Of a DNA stretch of 64,000 bases, positions 37,490 through 46,817 are shown in pieces. Below the pieces are notes generated by a model that worked only from the letters and a program-made list of their open reading frames with translations, was not told the DNA's origin and searched no databases. Each line of letters opens with the position of its first letter. Positions within the stretch are counted from its first letter, which is position 1. The translations under genes were made by a program, and so were the position numbers. The DNA is taken from assembly GCA_021234155.1 (NCBI GenBank), contig JAJEKV010000018.1, positions 14,206,925 to 14,270,924 of the forward strand, in the 5' to 3' direction. The stretch is from Isoetes taiwanensis. Lineage: Eukaryota; Streptophyta; Lycopodiopsida; Isoetales; Isoetaceae.

Positions 37490-38774
37490 TGAGGTTTCTC
37501 TACATAAGGCATCAGCTTCCATTTTTCTCTCTTGGTATGTAGTGATTTCCAAAACAAAACTTCGAGAGTACTCCCATTACTTGGTTTTAAGGGGCTCATG
37601 TCTGCATTTTTGTTTGGTAATCTCCTGAAACTTGTTTACAAATCAATTGTGAGTCACCATAAATGTGAATGTTAAATATCGAGGCTTTGTACTTGCGAGG
37701 CCTGCAATCAAAGCCTTATATTCTGCTACATTAGATGTGGCATTGAGGGAAAAGATTCTTCCTACTTTAGTTAAAGTTTGTGAGAAAAGAATCTTTCAAA
37801 GATAACTGCTGGAATGATGCAATATTTGCATTTTTAGAAATACCTCCATCAAACCATAGAAATCCTGATGGCCCTTGTCTGCTGGGGAGTGCACACTCCA
37901 TAATAAGAGGAACCATTTCATGTTTTCTTGGTCTTGTATTTTTTATCCTGTAAGACCCCAAAGGTTCTTCAATCAGCATTTCCTTAATAAAGTTTACCTC
38001 TTCTTTGGAGCCATAGGAGCCATCTTGATTGTAAATTGTGGCAGTTTGAGAACCATTGGAGATGGTACACCCTTGAGACCAGACTGGTCTAGCATCCACA
38101 GTGGATAACCATCTTCTCCCTAGAAGTAGATCATAGATGTCAGATTCATCCCCTATATCTTCAAAAGCTACTACAATAAAGTTAGCAGCTACAGTTATGC
38201 CCTTTGTATTAACAGGCACCTTAGTTACCACACCAATAGGTGTAACCTTAACGTTATAAAAAGATCTTAATAATATAGAAGCTTTCTTGTCCACCTCGAA
38301 ACCACATTTTTTCATAATGTGATATGGCATGATGTTTAGGGGGGATCCCCCATCAAGTAACACATTTGAGAAGGTATAACCTCCTAAAGCAGGTGAACAT
38401 GTGAATGCCCCAGGGTCTTCTTCATTCTGTGCTAGAACAAGGTTAGTGGCATCAGTAAAATTCACACAAGCATTTAATATCTCACCACCAGTTTGCTGCA
38501 GTACTCTTTTTCTATAACTAGGTGCAATCTTTAGCAATGTGAAAAGATCCACACTTACTTTGGAATTTTTGAGCAAAACATCAACTTCATCAAAGTCTTG
38601 ATCTTTCTTACCATATTTTTGCTGAGGGGGTGGAGCTATGATTTGAGCAGGTGATTCCACCACAGGTGGTGAAGACCTGGCAGTGGGATGCCTACTTGAT
38701 TCAGCATGTATATGAGCTTCATTCATGCTTCTAGTTTGCACCACCATAACTTCAGATTTAGGAACTTCTGTAGC
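37490..38774 (-). CDS. F2-c protease and first part of aRNH (frame open at 37767-38747)
   Basis: A 326-residue frame from ATG at 38745-38747; upstream it is in frame with gag and separated by one TAG at 38775-38777. Aspartic protease with active-site block LLDGGSPLNIMP (about residues 130-141) and downstream flap-like VVAFEDIGDESDIYDLLLGR. Near residues 213-235 it keeps DARPVWSQGCTISNG, whereas both F1 array units have a stop at the Trp. The C-terminus enters aRNH (FLWFDGG, first catalytic Asp) and then shifts frame near 37790. The remaining aRNH (VAEYKA near 37725, EADALC near 37500) lies in other frames. Polyprotein processing is the expected role. Confidence 0.8.
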
Positions 38775-39928
38775 CTAAATAAATCTTATAGAGGTACTTG
38801 GTTCAGCAAATCTCACAGGAGGTTTAGGCTCTGGCCTCTTTTCTTTTTCCTGCTTAGCAAAATATTCCTTAACAACACACCTAACATCAGTATGGCCAAC
38901 TTCTTTACAAAAAGAACAAACAGGACATTCCTTTCCAAAGTGGCCTTTTCTATTGCATTTAGGACACACTTGCCAATAGCAAAGTTCTGATGGATGAGAA
39001 TTCCTATTGCAATGAATACATTCAGGGTAAGTTTTACCTGTTCTTGCAGCCTTGAGTTCAACCAATTGTTTGGTTATTTCCGCTAAAGCTTCAGTAACCT
39101 TAGATAGGTCTGACTTGACCTCTGCAACTTGAGAATTTGCTTCCTCCTCTTTAGATTTCTTCTTTTCTTTCTGTATGGCATAAACTGGAATGGAAGGGTG
39201 ATGATCATAATGTGCATCAGTAGCATCAGGGTAAAATGGATCATGGCTATGGTGATAAACATGGTGCTTGTCGGGCAAAGTAGAGAGCATCTGAGTTAGG
39301 TCAGTGGTTTTGGCAAAAACTTTGTATATAGAATCAAATCCTTCAGCAGCTTGGATCTTGAGCAACTTTCTTTGGATATCTGGTCTTCTTTCCAAACCAT
39401 TGATGAAAGCAAGAACTAAAAATTTTGGGATGGTGGCGTGCTCTTTGGCACCTGCTCATAAATGTGCTAAACCTTTCTTTTGTCTTGATTCACACTTTCT
39501 CCTGCATGTATAGAAAAACCTTGCAACTCATTAACCAAATCTTTTGGAGCAGCTAACTTACCAAACCTATCCAGGAACTTCTTGATGAGTTCGTCCCATG
39601 AAGTGGTACCCATTAGCTTCTCATAAGTTAACCAAGCACCAGCTTCACTCTCTTCTTTGAAACATTTTTCAAACTCTGAAAGCTTGCACCCTTTCTTGAA
39701 ACCATAATCCCTGTAATAATCTTCAAATATTCTCAAAAAGCGTTAGCACTCATCTTTGGAATCAAAAGTAGGCAAAGGGCAGGGGACATTCAACTCGAAT
39801 TGGTATGGCATGTTTTGAAGCAGGCTAGTTGAGAAACTTGAAGGCAATGGCCTTTCTCTGCAATGATCTGGTGCATCAACATCCTCTAGTGGTTCTTGTT
39901 CTGCTGGAAACTTTTGCTTTGGAGCCAT
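38775..39928 (-). pseudogene. gag of F2-c (one stop, one frameshift)
   Basis: ATG at 39926-39928 (MAPKQKFPAEQEPLEDVDAP), 21 nt inside the primer-binding site. In-frame TAA at 39743 (DSKDEC then stop), with the reading frame continuing at 39736-39467 (FLRIFEDYYRDYGFKKGCKL, the retrotransposon gag domain, then SWDELIKKFLDRFGKL). A frameshift near 39440-39470 leads into 39395-38775. Three CCHC knuckles in a row: CIHCNRNSHPSELC, CPKCNRKGHFGKEC, CSFCKEVGHTDVRC. The C-terminus EPSTSIRFI is followed by TAG and then in-frame protease. Nucleocapsid and particle formation are the expected roles. Confidence 0.85.
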
Positions 39929-39948
39929 GAGTTCTGAAATCCAGGAAG

Positions 39949-39966
39949 ATCTCGGTAGAACCTCCA
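39949..39966 (-). promoter_or_regulatory. Primer-binding site of F2-c, tRNA-Gln
   Basis: On the element strand TGGAGGTTCTACCGAGAT starts 3 nt after the LTR end. From memory of eukaryotic tRNA-Gln, its 3' end reads ...ATCTCGGT(A/G)GAACCTCCA, which is complementary over all 18 nt. Identical to the site of the F1 array. Confidence 0.8.
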
Positions 39967-40038
39967 AGATGTTGACCCTCAACCTGGCTAGAGAGTCAAA
40001 CACAAGAAGCCAACTTAAGTTTATACTCAAGTTGGGGT

Positions 40039-40066
40039 TAGAACCTCCAGATCACTTAAGGTGATC
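40039..40066 (-). promoter_or_regulatory. U5 stem-loop followed by PBS-like 11-mer (F2-c)
   Basis: Element strand: GATCAC-CTTAA-GTGATC (40066-40050) then TGGAGGTTCTA (40049-40039). The real primer-binding site begins about 73 nt further on. Three of the six stem pairs differ from F1 (GGTTGC/GCAACC), each with a matching change on the other side. Confidence 0.6.
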
Positions 40067-41671
40067 AGTCTACACAAGAATTTATTAAAGAAAAAGCTCA
40101 AATATCAAGTACTCATACCTTTCCCAATTCAAGAATATGGATCCTTCATTCAAATTGATGTAGTTCTCATAAGTGGATTGATTTTCAAGGTCAAATGATC
40201 GTGACCTGTGTAGAAAAGTTATAGACATGCAAGGGAAAAGATCTTGACCAAGTCTGAGTTCTAGTTTGCAAGATATTCGATCTCAAAGTTGAGTCAATTT
40301 TTGGTCAATACCAGTCAAAGCTACAAACAGATCTCAGAATTTTGTAACTGGAGTTGCAGAGAAAATTTTTGAGAAATTCCAAAACTGAGATGAAGTATAG
40401 GTTCTAAAGATGTGGGGCATGCAATCAAATCCTATTTTGGATCACTAAAACTATTTCTTGGCACTGTTTTGTGGATAACAGTCTAAAATTTTATCAGACA
40501 GAATGCAAAAAATAATAACTTGAGTTTGGAATGGTTTTTTTTCGAACTTTTGGTGCATGGGATCATATGCAAGAAAAGATGATGGGATATCTTACTGTAA
40601 AAATGTTTATATGGCAAAAATACTAAAAGATCATGACAGTCAAATTTCTAAGCACTTGGCAGGCAATTTTCATTGATATGAATGAATATGGGTCTCAGGA
40701 TCATAAATCAATCATCAAAATATCTCAGAAGGTCATATAATAATATCATAATAGGAATATCAGTCCAATTTTCTCAAATCGAACTGTGGAATGCTCAAAT
40801 ACTTGATAAACGTCTTCAGATCATGCTCAGCACGTATCAATGTTGAGGTTTGATGCGTCTGGGCCTTCAGAAAGTTGTGTGTCGATCACCCCAATTATAT
40901 TTTTAAATTTTTATGAATCCAAAATCTTAGGCATTGATTATGGGTTTGTTGGGTAGCTAAGAGGCGGGAAGGAGAGATTCGTGAGGAATTTAAGGCAAAA
41001 ACTGAGGCCTCTGGTCGATTCGAAGGTTTTTTCTAAGTGTAGGGTTCATGGAGGGAATCTCGCGAGCATCTTTCAAGTATATTTCGCGATTCTGGCCTTT
41101 TAAAAAATCAATTTTCAATGGTTTAAATGGGAAAATCAAACCTTTGAGTTTTGAGAATCTTCTAGGGATCTTTGAGGATGCCTTCCAAAAATTTGGGAGC
41201 ATATCTGGCCTTTCCATGTGGCATAGGGCATCCTTATGGCATCGAGAATGATACCTAAGTTATCCACCTAGGATCTTAATATTCCATAATAGGGTTTGTT
41301 TTTCAAAAGCAAAGGCTAAAAAGTGGGGTGGGAATGTGAGATAGAAATGAGCTTATGATAAGGTAAAGGGAGAGTTGAGAAATTAAGGCAAAAATGAGAG
41401 AAGGCATAGGGAAATGCGGATGGGAAAAGTTTGGGGGCAAAAGATTCTAGATTACCATGGGGTCTTCCAAACTCTAACTTCCAATCTTCAAAAAGTATCT
41501 TCCAATCTTCTTACCCAAAATCTTATAAGCATCTTTTGACCTCAAATGAAGTGTTCCTTATGGGAGTTGACCTTGAAGATAAATATCCTTTGACCTTCAC
41601 ACCAATGTTGACTACCAAGTTCTTCTTTGACTTAGCCTTCCTAACTTCAACATATGAACCAACAATTAGTA

Positions 41672-41692
41672 TGTTGCCCTTTGGGGGCAACA
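41672..41692 (-). promoter_or_regulatory. LTR-terminal 21-nt hairpin, F2 type
   Basis: Element strand: 8-bp arms TGTTGCCC and GGGCAACA around a 5-nt loop, occupying exactly the first 21 nt of the LTR. Also present at 63762-63782. Confidence 0.6.
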
Positions 41693-42690
41693 ATCTATCT
41701 AGATGATATTCTGGTTTATTCGAAGACTTTGGAGGAGCATGAAGAACATATTAGGAAGGTCCTTCAGAAGCTACGGGAACATGGACTTTATGCCAAGCTG
41801 GAGAAGTGTCAGTTCGAGTAGGACAATGTCGAGTTTCTTGGCTATCGCATCACATCTCAGGGTGTTTCCATGGATCTAGAGAAGGTCAGCACAGTTCTTG
41901 ATTAAGAAACGCCTTCCTCGGTTAAGGATGTACAATGCTTCTTGGGATTTGCCAATTTTTATCGCCACTTCATCAAGGACTATTCGGAGATCGTCTTGCC
42001 TTTGACACATCTCACCAGGAAGGTTGTTCCCTTTGAGTGGACAATTGAAGCAGAATCAACGTTCATCACTCTGAAGCATGTTTTTACAGCAGCACATGTT
42101 CCTGCACACCCGGATCCTGCGCGTCCCTATATTCTCGAAGCTGATGCATCAGATTTTGCTCTTGGGAGCATCTTGTCGCAAGAGGGGGATGATCATGAGC
42201 TCCACCCGGTTGCCTATCATTCTCGAAAGTTCCAGGCTGCAGATCCTATTTATGATAAGGAACCTTTGGCGATTGTTGACTCTTTTCATGAGTGGCGACG
42301 ATTTCTTGAAGGTTCTCTTCATAAGGTAACTGTGTATATGGACCATCGCAATCTGGAATATTTTCAGTCTGCTCGAGTTCTTAATCGTCGTCAGACTCGA
42401 TGGTATACACAGGTGCTATCCCGCTTTGATTTCGTCATCAAATTTTGGCATGTCACGCTTCAAGGGAAATCAGATGCTCTTTCTTGCAGATCTTATTTTG
42501 AACCTAAGGCGGAGGAGCCAGCATTTGATCAACAATCACAGGTTATTCTAGGACCTGATCGTTGCTTATGGCCATCACTTTGTTCGAGAGGCCTGATGAT
42601 ATATCCTTGTTGGAATATGTTCGAGCATCTCTTCCTTCTGATCCATTGCCGCAGGATGTAATATCACATCTTAGCATCATCTTCTCGGCA
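41693..42690 (+). pseudogene. RT C-terminus and RNase H of the chromodomain element
   Basis: Frame at 41693 reads [20 protein letters not shown], the RT active site, but has in-frame stops at 41819 (QFE-stop-DNVEFLGY) and 41903 (TVLD-stop-ETPSS). A 239-residue frame follows at 41942-42661. Its RNase H keeps all motifs: EADASDFALG (first Asp), YDKEPLAIV (Glu), YMDHRNLEYF (third Asp) and GKSDALSCR (last Asp). A frameshift near 42565 moves the end (MAITLFERPDD) to another frame. Contrast with F1/F2, whose RNase H lacks these acids. Confidence 0.85.
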
Positions 42691-42691
42691 A

Positions 42692-43306
42692 ATGAGGTTG
42701 GACTATGATCATTTTGAGGTTCGAGATGGACTTCTATTTTGTGATGGACTTCTGCATATTTCGGATGATGCCCCTCGACTTCAAGTTCTGCAGTCCTGTC
42801 ATGATTCTCCTCTCGCTGGCCATTTTGGCATTGCCAAGACTCTGGAACTTATTGCTCGCGATTATTGGTGGCCAGGTCTCCGCCGCACTATTGAGACTTT
42901 TGTACGCTCATGTGATATTTGTTGTCGTGCAAAAGCTCCCAAGCACCGTCCACATGGTCTGCTTCAACCTTTACCAGTAGGTCCCTATTGGATCATTGAA
43001 CGAGTTGGTGATGCTGCTTTCCGTCTTGAGCTTCCGCCATCAGTTCGACTTCATCTGGTGTTCTATGTGTCTTTGTTGGAACCCTATATGGCAAATCCAT
43101 TTCTAAATCGAGTATCTCCACCTCCACCACCAATCGAGATGGACGATCATGAGGAATTTGATGTTCCAGAAATTTTGGACTCCACGTTTCTACAACGTTG
43201 TCTTTATTATTTGATCGATTGGGAAGGTTACTCACCAAGTGATAGAACCTGGGAGCTTGCTGCGAATCTGACTAATGCTCTTGATAAAGTTATGGAGTTT
43301 CACTGA
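42692..43306 (+). CDS. Integrase lacking its catalytic core, with chromodomain
   Basis: A 204-residue open frame. Residues about 40-80 form the HHCC zinc finger (CHDSPLAGHFGIAKT, then SCDICCRAK). After HGLLQPLPVG the sequence passes directly to PYWIIERVGDAAFRLELP, the GPF/Y-like C-terminal module, so the DDE core of roughly 250 residues is missing although the frame stays open. Residues about 155-204 form a chromodomain (EILDSTFLQRCLYYLIDWEG then YSPSDRTWE). It ends FH-stop, with RYPDKPS readable after the stop. It cannot encode an active integrase. An assembly deletion is the alternative to a genomic one. Confidence 0.8.
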   Translation: MRLDYDHFEVRDGLLFCDGLLHISDDAPRLQVLQSCHDSPLAGHFGIAKTLELIARDYWWPGLRRTIETFVRSCDICCRAKAPKHRPHGLLQPLPVGPYWIIERVGDAAFRLELPPSVRLHLVFYVSLLEPYMANPFLNRVSPPPPPIEMDDHEEFDVPEILDSTFLQRCLYYLIDWEGYSPSDRTWELAANLTNALDKVMEFH

Positions 43307-43388
43307 CGTTACCCGGATAAGCCAAGTTTGTGTACTCCAGCTCTAGCTCCAGGTCGGAGGACTCGTTGCCGGCATAGGAGGGGATGGT

Positions 43389-43563
43389 CACTACTAGAGA
43401 ATGGGTTGTTTGCGACATCAGTTTGCGACGTATTTGAAACGTCCACGTCGCAAAATTTGCGCACGTTCTAATGACGTCGCGCAAAATTCAAACGACGTCG
43501 CAGGTGCAACGTCCCACGTCGCTGTTGAAATGTTTGGTCAGACGTCGCAAAGGTATCCTATGT
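43389..43563 (+). mobile_element. CACTA-like transposon terminus, left part
   Basis: CACTACTAGAGAATGGG at 43389 is the typical start of plant CACTA (EnSpm) termini. The following 170 bases are full of short repeats in both orientations: TTTGCGAC, ACGTCGCA, GACGTCGC, TGCAACGT. Such subterminal repeats are usual for CACTA elements. GGT precedes it and could be a 3-bp duplication. The F1 array interrupts it at 43564. Confidence 0.55.
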
Positions 43564-43568
43564 GGCAG
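43564..43568. repeat. Left target-site duplication of the F1 array (GGCAG)
   Basis: GGCAG directly before the LTR terminus TGTTGAAGG; the same five bases follow the last LTR at 63226-63230. Confidence 0.6.
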
Positions 43569-43609
43569 TGTTGAAGGTGTTCCTGGCAAAACCTTCAACC
43601 TCAGTGGTT

Positions 43610-43637
43610 TAGAACCTCCAGGTTGCTTGAGGCAACC
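43610..43637 (-). promoter_or_regulatory. U5 stem-loop followed by PBS-like 11-mer (F1, LTR 1)
   Basis: Element strand: GGTTGC-CTCAA-GCAACC (43637-43621) followed directly by TGGAGGTTCTA (43620-43610). Repeated at 52179-52206 and, with CCA read as CCG, at 60763-60790. Confidence 0.6.
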
Positions 43638-45185
43638 ACTCTGAGTGCAAAGACTCCAGAAAAATGCAGAAAAGTTCACTACGAGTATGTTTCCCTGAAG
43701 GTAAAAAAGTGTGTTTCACTAAATACCCTGCAGGAGATGGTCTGTCAAGCTATGGATATGGATGTCTCTGCTCAAAATGCCTAACACTTGATACTAACAG
43801 ACTGCAAAAATTCAGCGAGGTCTGAATAGGCGGCCAAAATCAGATCACTGACCTAGTCAATTTTTGGTCAATATCCCTGGCAGAGAGCAAAAATTTGAAA
43901 CTCGATATTGGCAAGGAATTTTTTTGAGCTACCAACTCTATTTTGATCAGATTTGTCTGCACAACAGGGGCCAAGCTTTCTTTCTGACAGAAAAGGAGCC
44001 TATTTTTTCTCTTCGACAATTCTTTGCTTCAGACTATGAGAAATGAATAATCTCGAAAGAAACTATTTTCTAATGGGGAATTGCACGCGTGTCTAGCATT
44101 GCCTCATTCAACATAATTATCTTGGCAAGATTGATGCTCAAACAATTGCTCTCCTATGCCCCATGCCTGTTGTGTAATATCATTGGATGCGAAAATATTG
44201 GCTTGAATTGGTATTGTAATTTTGCTTTGACAGGAATTTGGCTTTTGCACTTTCTAAAGAGTTGCTACATAGGCAGATCACATGTATCTTAACAGTCTGT
44301 TCGAGCACAAGACGCCTAGCCTCTAACAATCGCTTGCTTTTGGGAAAGAATTTCGATGCAACTCACACAGATTACTACAAAGGTCGGATTTTCAATTTTA
44401 TCAAACACTCAAAAGATACAAAGAAATATCCCAAGCTCGTGGTCTTGGGTACAGGATCAAAATAGGTACACATTCAGCAAATCCAGAAGATTTGGTCAAT
44501 AATCTAGATCATAGGTAGACATTGGAGGTCAGAATCAAGCTCAGGATCATCGAGCCGGTCCTTCTTCAAAGCAGAAAATCGCTTCTTTGCCTCAAAGCCC
44601 TCGAAATTCTTCTGTGCCAAAAAACCCCTTTTGTAAAAGCTCTGTTCCGTTGAGATCGTGATCATTCCCCTTCAATCCTCTGTCTTTTAGCTCACAATTA
44701 TCATTCTTGGCATTAAACAAGGTGATTCGGCCAGTTTAGGTCATGATTTATTAGTTTGTTGGGCCAAATTAATGGATCTTGGCGTTTTCCCAATTTAGGG
44801 TTCATACGGGTCCAACCGAAATATCCCATAGGCTTAAACAGATTTGGTGCCAAGGTATATAAGGAAAAGCAAATTGAATATTTCTGATTATTTAGCGTGC
44901 GGTGTCCACGTGGGATTCGGTACCTCCACCAGCCCCCACACCGGGGATGCTCCACGCGGCATGGGGAGATTGGTTTGGAAAGAGAAATTAGGCCGAGGGG
45001 GGGTAGATAGGAAAATTTTGCAACCCCTAAACCTTATGGCTTGATTCCCTAGGAAGCACATATAATGCCCAAAACAAAGCCTTTTTTTCAAAATTTTTTT
45101 TTTTCTAGGGGAATCTTTTTTGTATCCTATAAGATTCTCGAATCTCTTTTCACAATGGAGTTTTTGAATTTGGCAAAAAAAAGAG

Positions 45186-45445
45186 CTAAGGAGTGGATGA
45201 TGTGGCATTTGGAGAAGATGACAAAGCTAGGTGGTGTGATGTGGCCAATGGAAATGATGACGTGTTAGCCAACTTGAGTTTGAAAATTCCTTCTAGTCAA
45301 AAATTTGAGTAATGTGGAGATGATGTGTATGACAAGTGTGGAGTGATGAGGTGTCAATGGTGATGTGGCAACAATGATGTTTTGATGTGGATTTTGATTT
45401 GCACATGAGAATTTGACACGAGAAGGCTAAAATGATGATGAATGT
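45186..45445 (-). promoter_or_regulatory. Short repeats TGATGTGG/ATGATG in U3 of the F1 LTR
   Basis: Plus-strand words GATGATGTGG, GTGATGTGGCC, TGGAGATGATGTG, GGTGATGTGGCAAC and TTGATGTGG recur within 260 bases (CCACATCA on the element strand). They occur in all F1 LTRs. Clustered short repeats in U3 often act as enhancers; that role is inferred only from position. Confidence 0.3.
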
Positions 45446-46065
45446 GATGATTTGGCACATAGGGTGAGGTGTCAAGTGACTTGGTCTATTTAGTGCCCAT
45501 TTGGGAAGCAATTCTTTTTTATGAAGCAATTCCAAGTACTTTCTAGGGCACACTTGAATTTTGAACACCCTCCTTGGGATTTTTGCAACTTTCTTTTAAT
45601 TTTGGTCAAGTTGCATGGGGTGTTGACTTTTGAGCGAATTTTTTGACCAAGTCAAGTCATTTTTGAGCTAGGAGATGATGGAGCAAGTGGGTATTTCATG
45701 AAGGTTTATTTTGACTAGAAAGAATTTTCAAAGTCAAGTTTGACTTTGGGAGGTATGTGAGCATGGAGTCAAGGTTCAATGGTGTTTAGGATCATGGAAT
45801 AAATGGGGAAGGGGATCTACATGCCAAAGATGCCAAGATCACAAATAGCCACATACCATGGAAAATTCTTCAAGGGGTCTTCCTTTTCCATTCTCTTCAC
45901 TTCTTCCCTTGCTTGTTTGACCTTTTGTATCTCTTGAGTGACTTGAGTCAATTGTCCTTCCTTTGCTCTTCAAACTTTGGTGTATGCTAGTGAAGCATTT
46001 CCTTGCTGTCTTGCAAAACAAATCAAACTGAGAAGATTAGTGCCAACATGTGCTTGGCTCTTCCA

Positions 46066-46086
46066 TGCTGCCATGGCATGGCAGCA
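46066..46086 (-). promoter_or_regulatory. LTR-terminal 21-nt palindrome, F1 type
   Basis: 10-bp arms TGCTGCCATG and CATGGCAGCA around one base, exactly the first 21 nt of the LTR on the element strand. At 54639-54663 the form is slightly longer with TTGCC arms; at 63205-63225 it is altered (TGCAGCC, GGTATGG). Confidence 0.6.
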
Positions 46087-46817
46087 TTATGCCAAACCAA
46101 AAGAGAAGGCTGGTCTACCAGCCCTTTTGACTAGCTGTTTGTACTTCTGACATAACTCCAGCCAGTTGCCAATGTGAGAATATGGTTGGCAACTCAATGA
46201 CCTGCATATGGATTTGAAAGTGATAGATTTGGCATTATGAATGTGTATATGAATGATGTTCCTTTCAGATGAACCTGCATGGAAAATAAAACTCTTTAGC
46301 TATGAGAAGCTGCAGGATGGAGGTATGTCAGCAGCTTGGGGAACTTATGAAGATGTAGAGGGTTCCAGATGTAATAAGGTCAACTCTTGAACAGATGACA
46401 GATGGAGGCAGATAAAATGATGCACCTGCATGTGAAGATAAATCTTGTTAGTTTGAATGAGCTGCTTGTGTGGAGGCAATGGCAGCAACTCCAGATGATG
46501 AGGAATGATATAATGTAATGAATGAAATGTGTGAATGACATGCTCAGATGCACCTGCATGGAATTATGATCAGTTTCAATTCACTCCCTCAGTTGATCTC
46601 AACCTGTACAGCCTTTTTTGTACTTGCAACACTAGAAACCCATTAGTACACAAACAATAACTTCAAAGCAGAACTGGACTAAACAAAATAGGCTTAATTT
46701 ACTTTTGCTCTCATCTAACTGAAGCTTTTTTCTTATATTTTGCTTTTTTCTGTTTTTTCTTATTTTTCTTTTAGCAATGCACTTAACTAATCCTAACTAC
46801 ATCTTGCCATGAAGACC
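46087..46817 (-). other. 3' untranslated region of F1 array unit 1
   Basis: No gene. Between the INT stop and the LTR. A purine-rich, A-dominated tract on the element strand lies at 46722-46775, close to the INT end. The 25 bases at the LTR boundary are TTTTGGTTTGGCATAA on the element strand, not a polypurine tract. Confidence 0.6.

Larger units (their letters stand above)
35086..41692 (-). mobile_element. F2-c: Ty3/gypsy retrotransposon, family F2, 3' LTR missing
   Basis: Minus-strand element with 5' LTR 39970-41692, primer-binding site, gag and PR in long frames, then decayed aRNH, RT, RNH and INT down to about 35086, where it joins F2-b pol. The 3' LTR and 3' untranslated region are absent. 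The right end falls inside the RT of a chromodomain element (ATCTA at 41693 would be the duplication; the partner is not in the window). The abrupt change from readable to broken frames at about 37770 may mark a change in sequence accuracy. Confidence 0.8.
39970..41692 (-). repeat. 5' LTR of F2-c (1723 bp)
   Basis: Plus strand TGTTGACCCTCAACC to GGGGGCAACA. Element-strand termini are TGTTGCCCC and GGGTCAACA. The U3 end carries a hairpin (41672-41692) and U5 carries a stem-loop (40050-40066). It abuts the YLDD codons of a chromodomain element on the right and the primer-binding site on the left, so both ends are well fixed. Confidence 0.9.
41693..43388 (+). mobile_element. 3' part of a chromodomain Ty3/gypsy element
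   Basis: Starts abruptly at the RT catalytic motif ([12 protein letters not shown]) next to the F2-c LTR and runs through RT C-terminus, RNase H, integrase zinc finger, C-terminal module and chromodomain to 43306, then about 80 bases to a CACTA-like terminus. Codon usage and sequence differ from F1/F2, and the frames are mostly readable. The 5' half would lie beyond the missing side of F2-c. No LTR of this element is in the window. Confidence 0.85.
43569..46086 (-). repeat. F1 array LTR 1 (3' LTR of unit 1), 2518 bp
   Basis: Plus strand TGTTGAAGGTGTTCC to GGCATGGCAGCA. Element-strand U3 starts at 46086. Candidate TATA-type sequences on the element strand are at about 44854-44863 (CCTTATATACC) and 45056-45064 (TTATATGTG); neither is proven. 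Segment 43820-43830 (GGCGGCC) differs from GGCTAGATAGGTC in the other two LTRs. Confidence 0.85.

Noticed and set aside
43389-43563. ACGTCGCA repeats as a CRISPR-like or satellite array
   Set aside because: Spacing is irregular, orientation mixed and spacers absent; it fits the subterminal repeats of a CACTA element.
44853-44862. TATATAAGG on the plus strand, a perfect TATA box
   Set aside because: It is antisense to the element, and the reverse reading CCTTATATA is as plausible; nothing coding starts downstream on plus.
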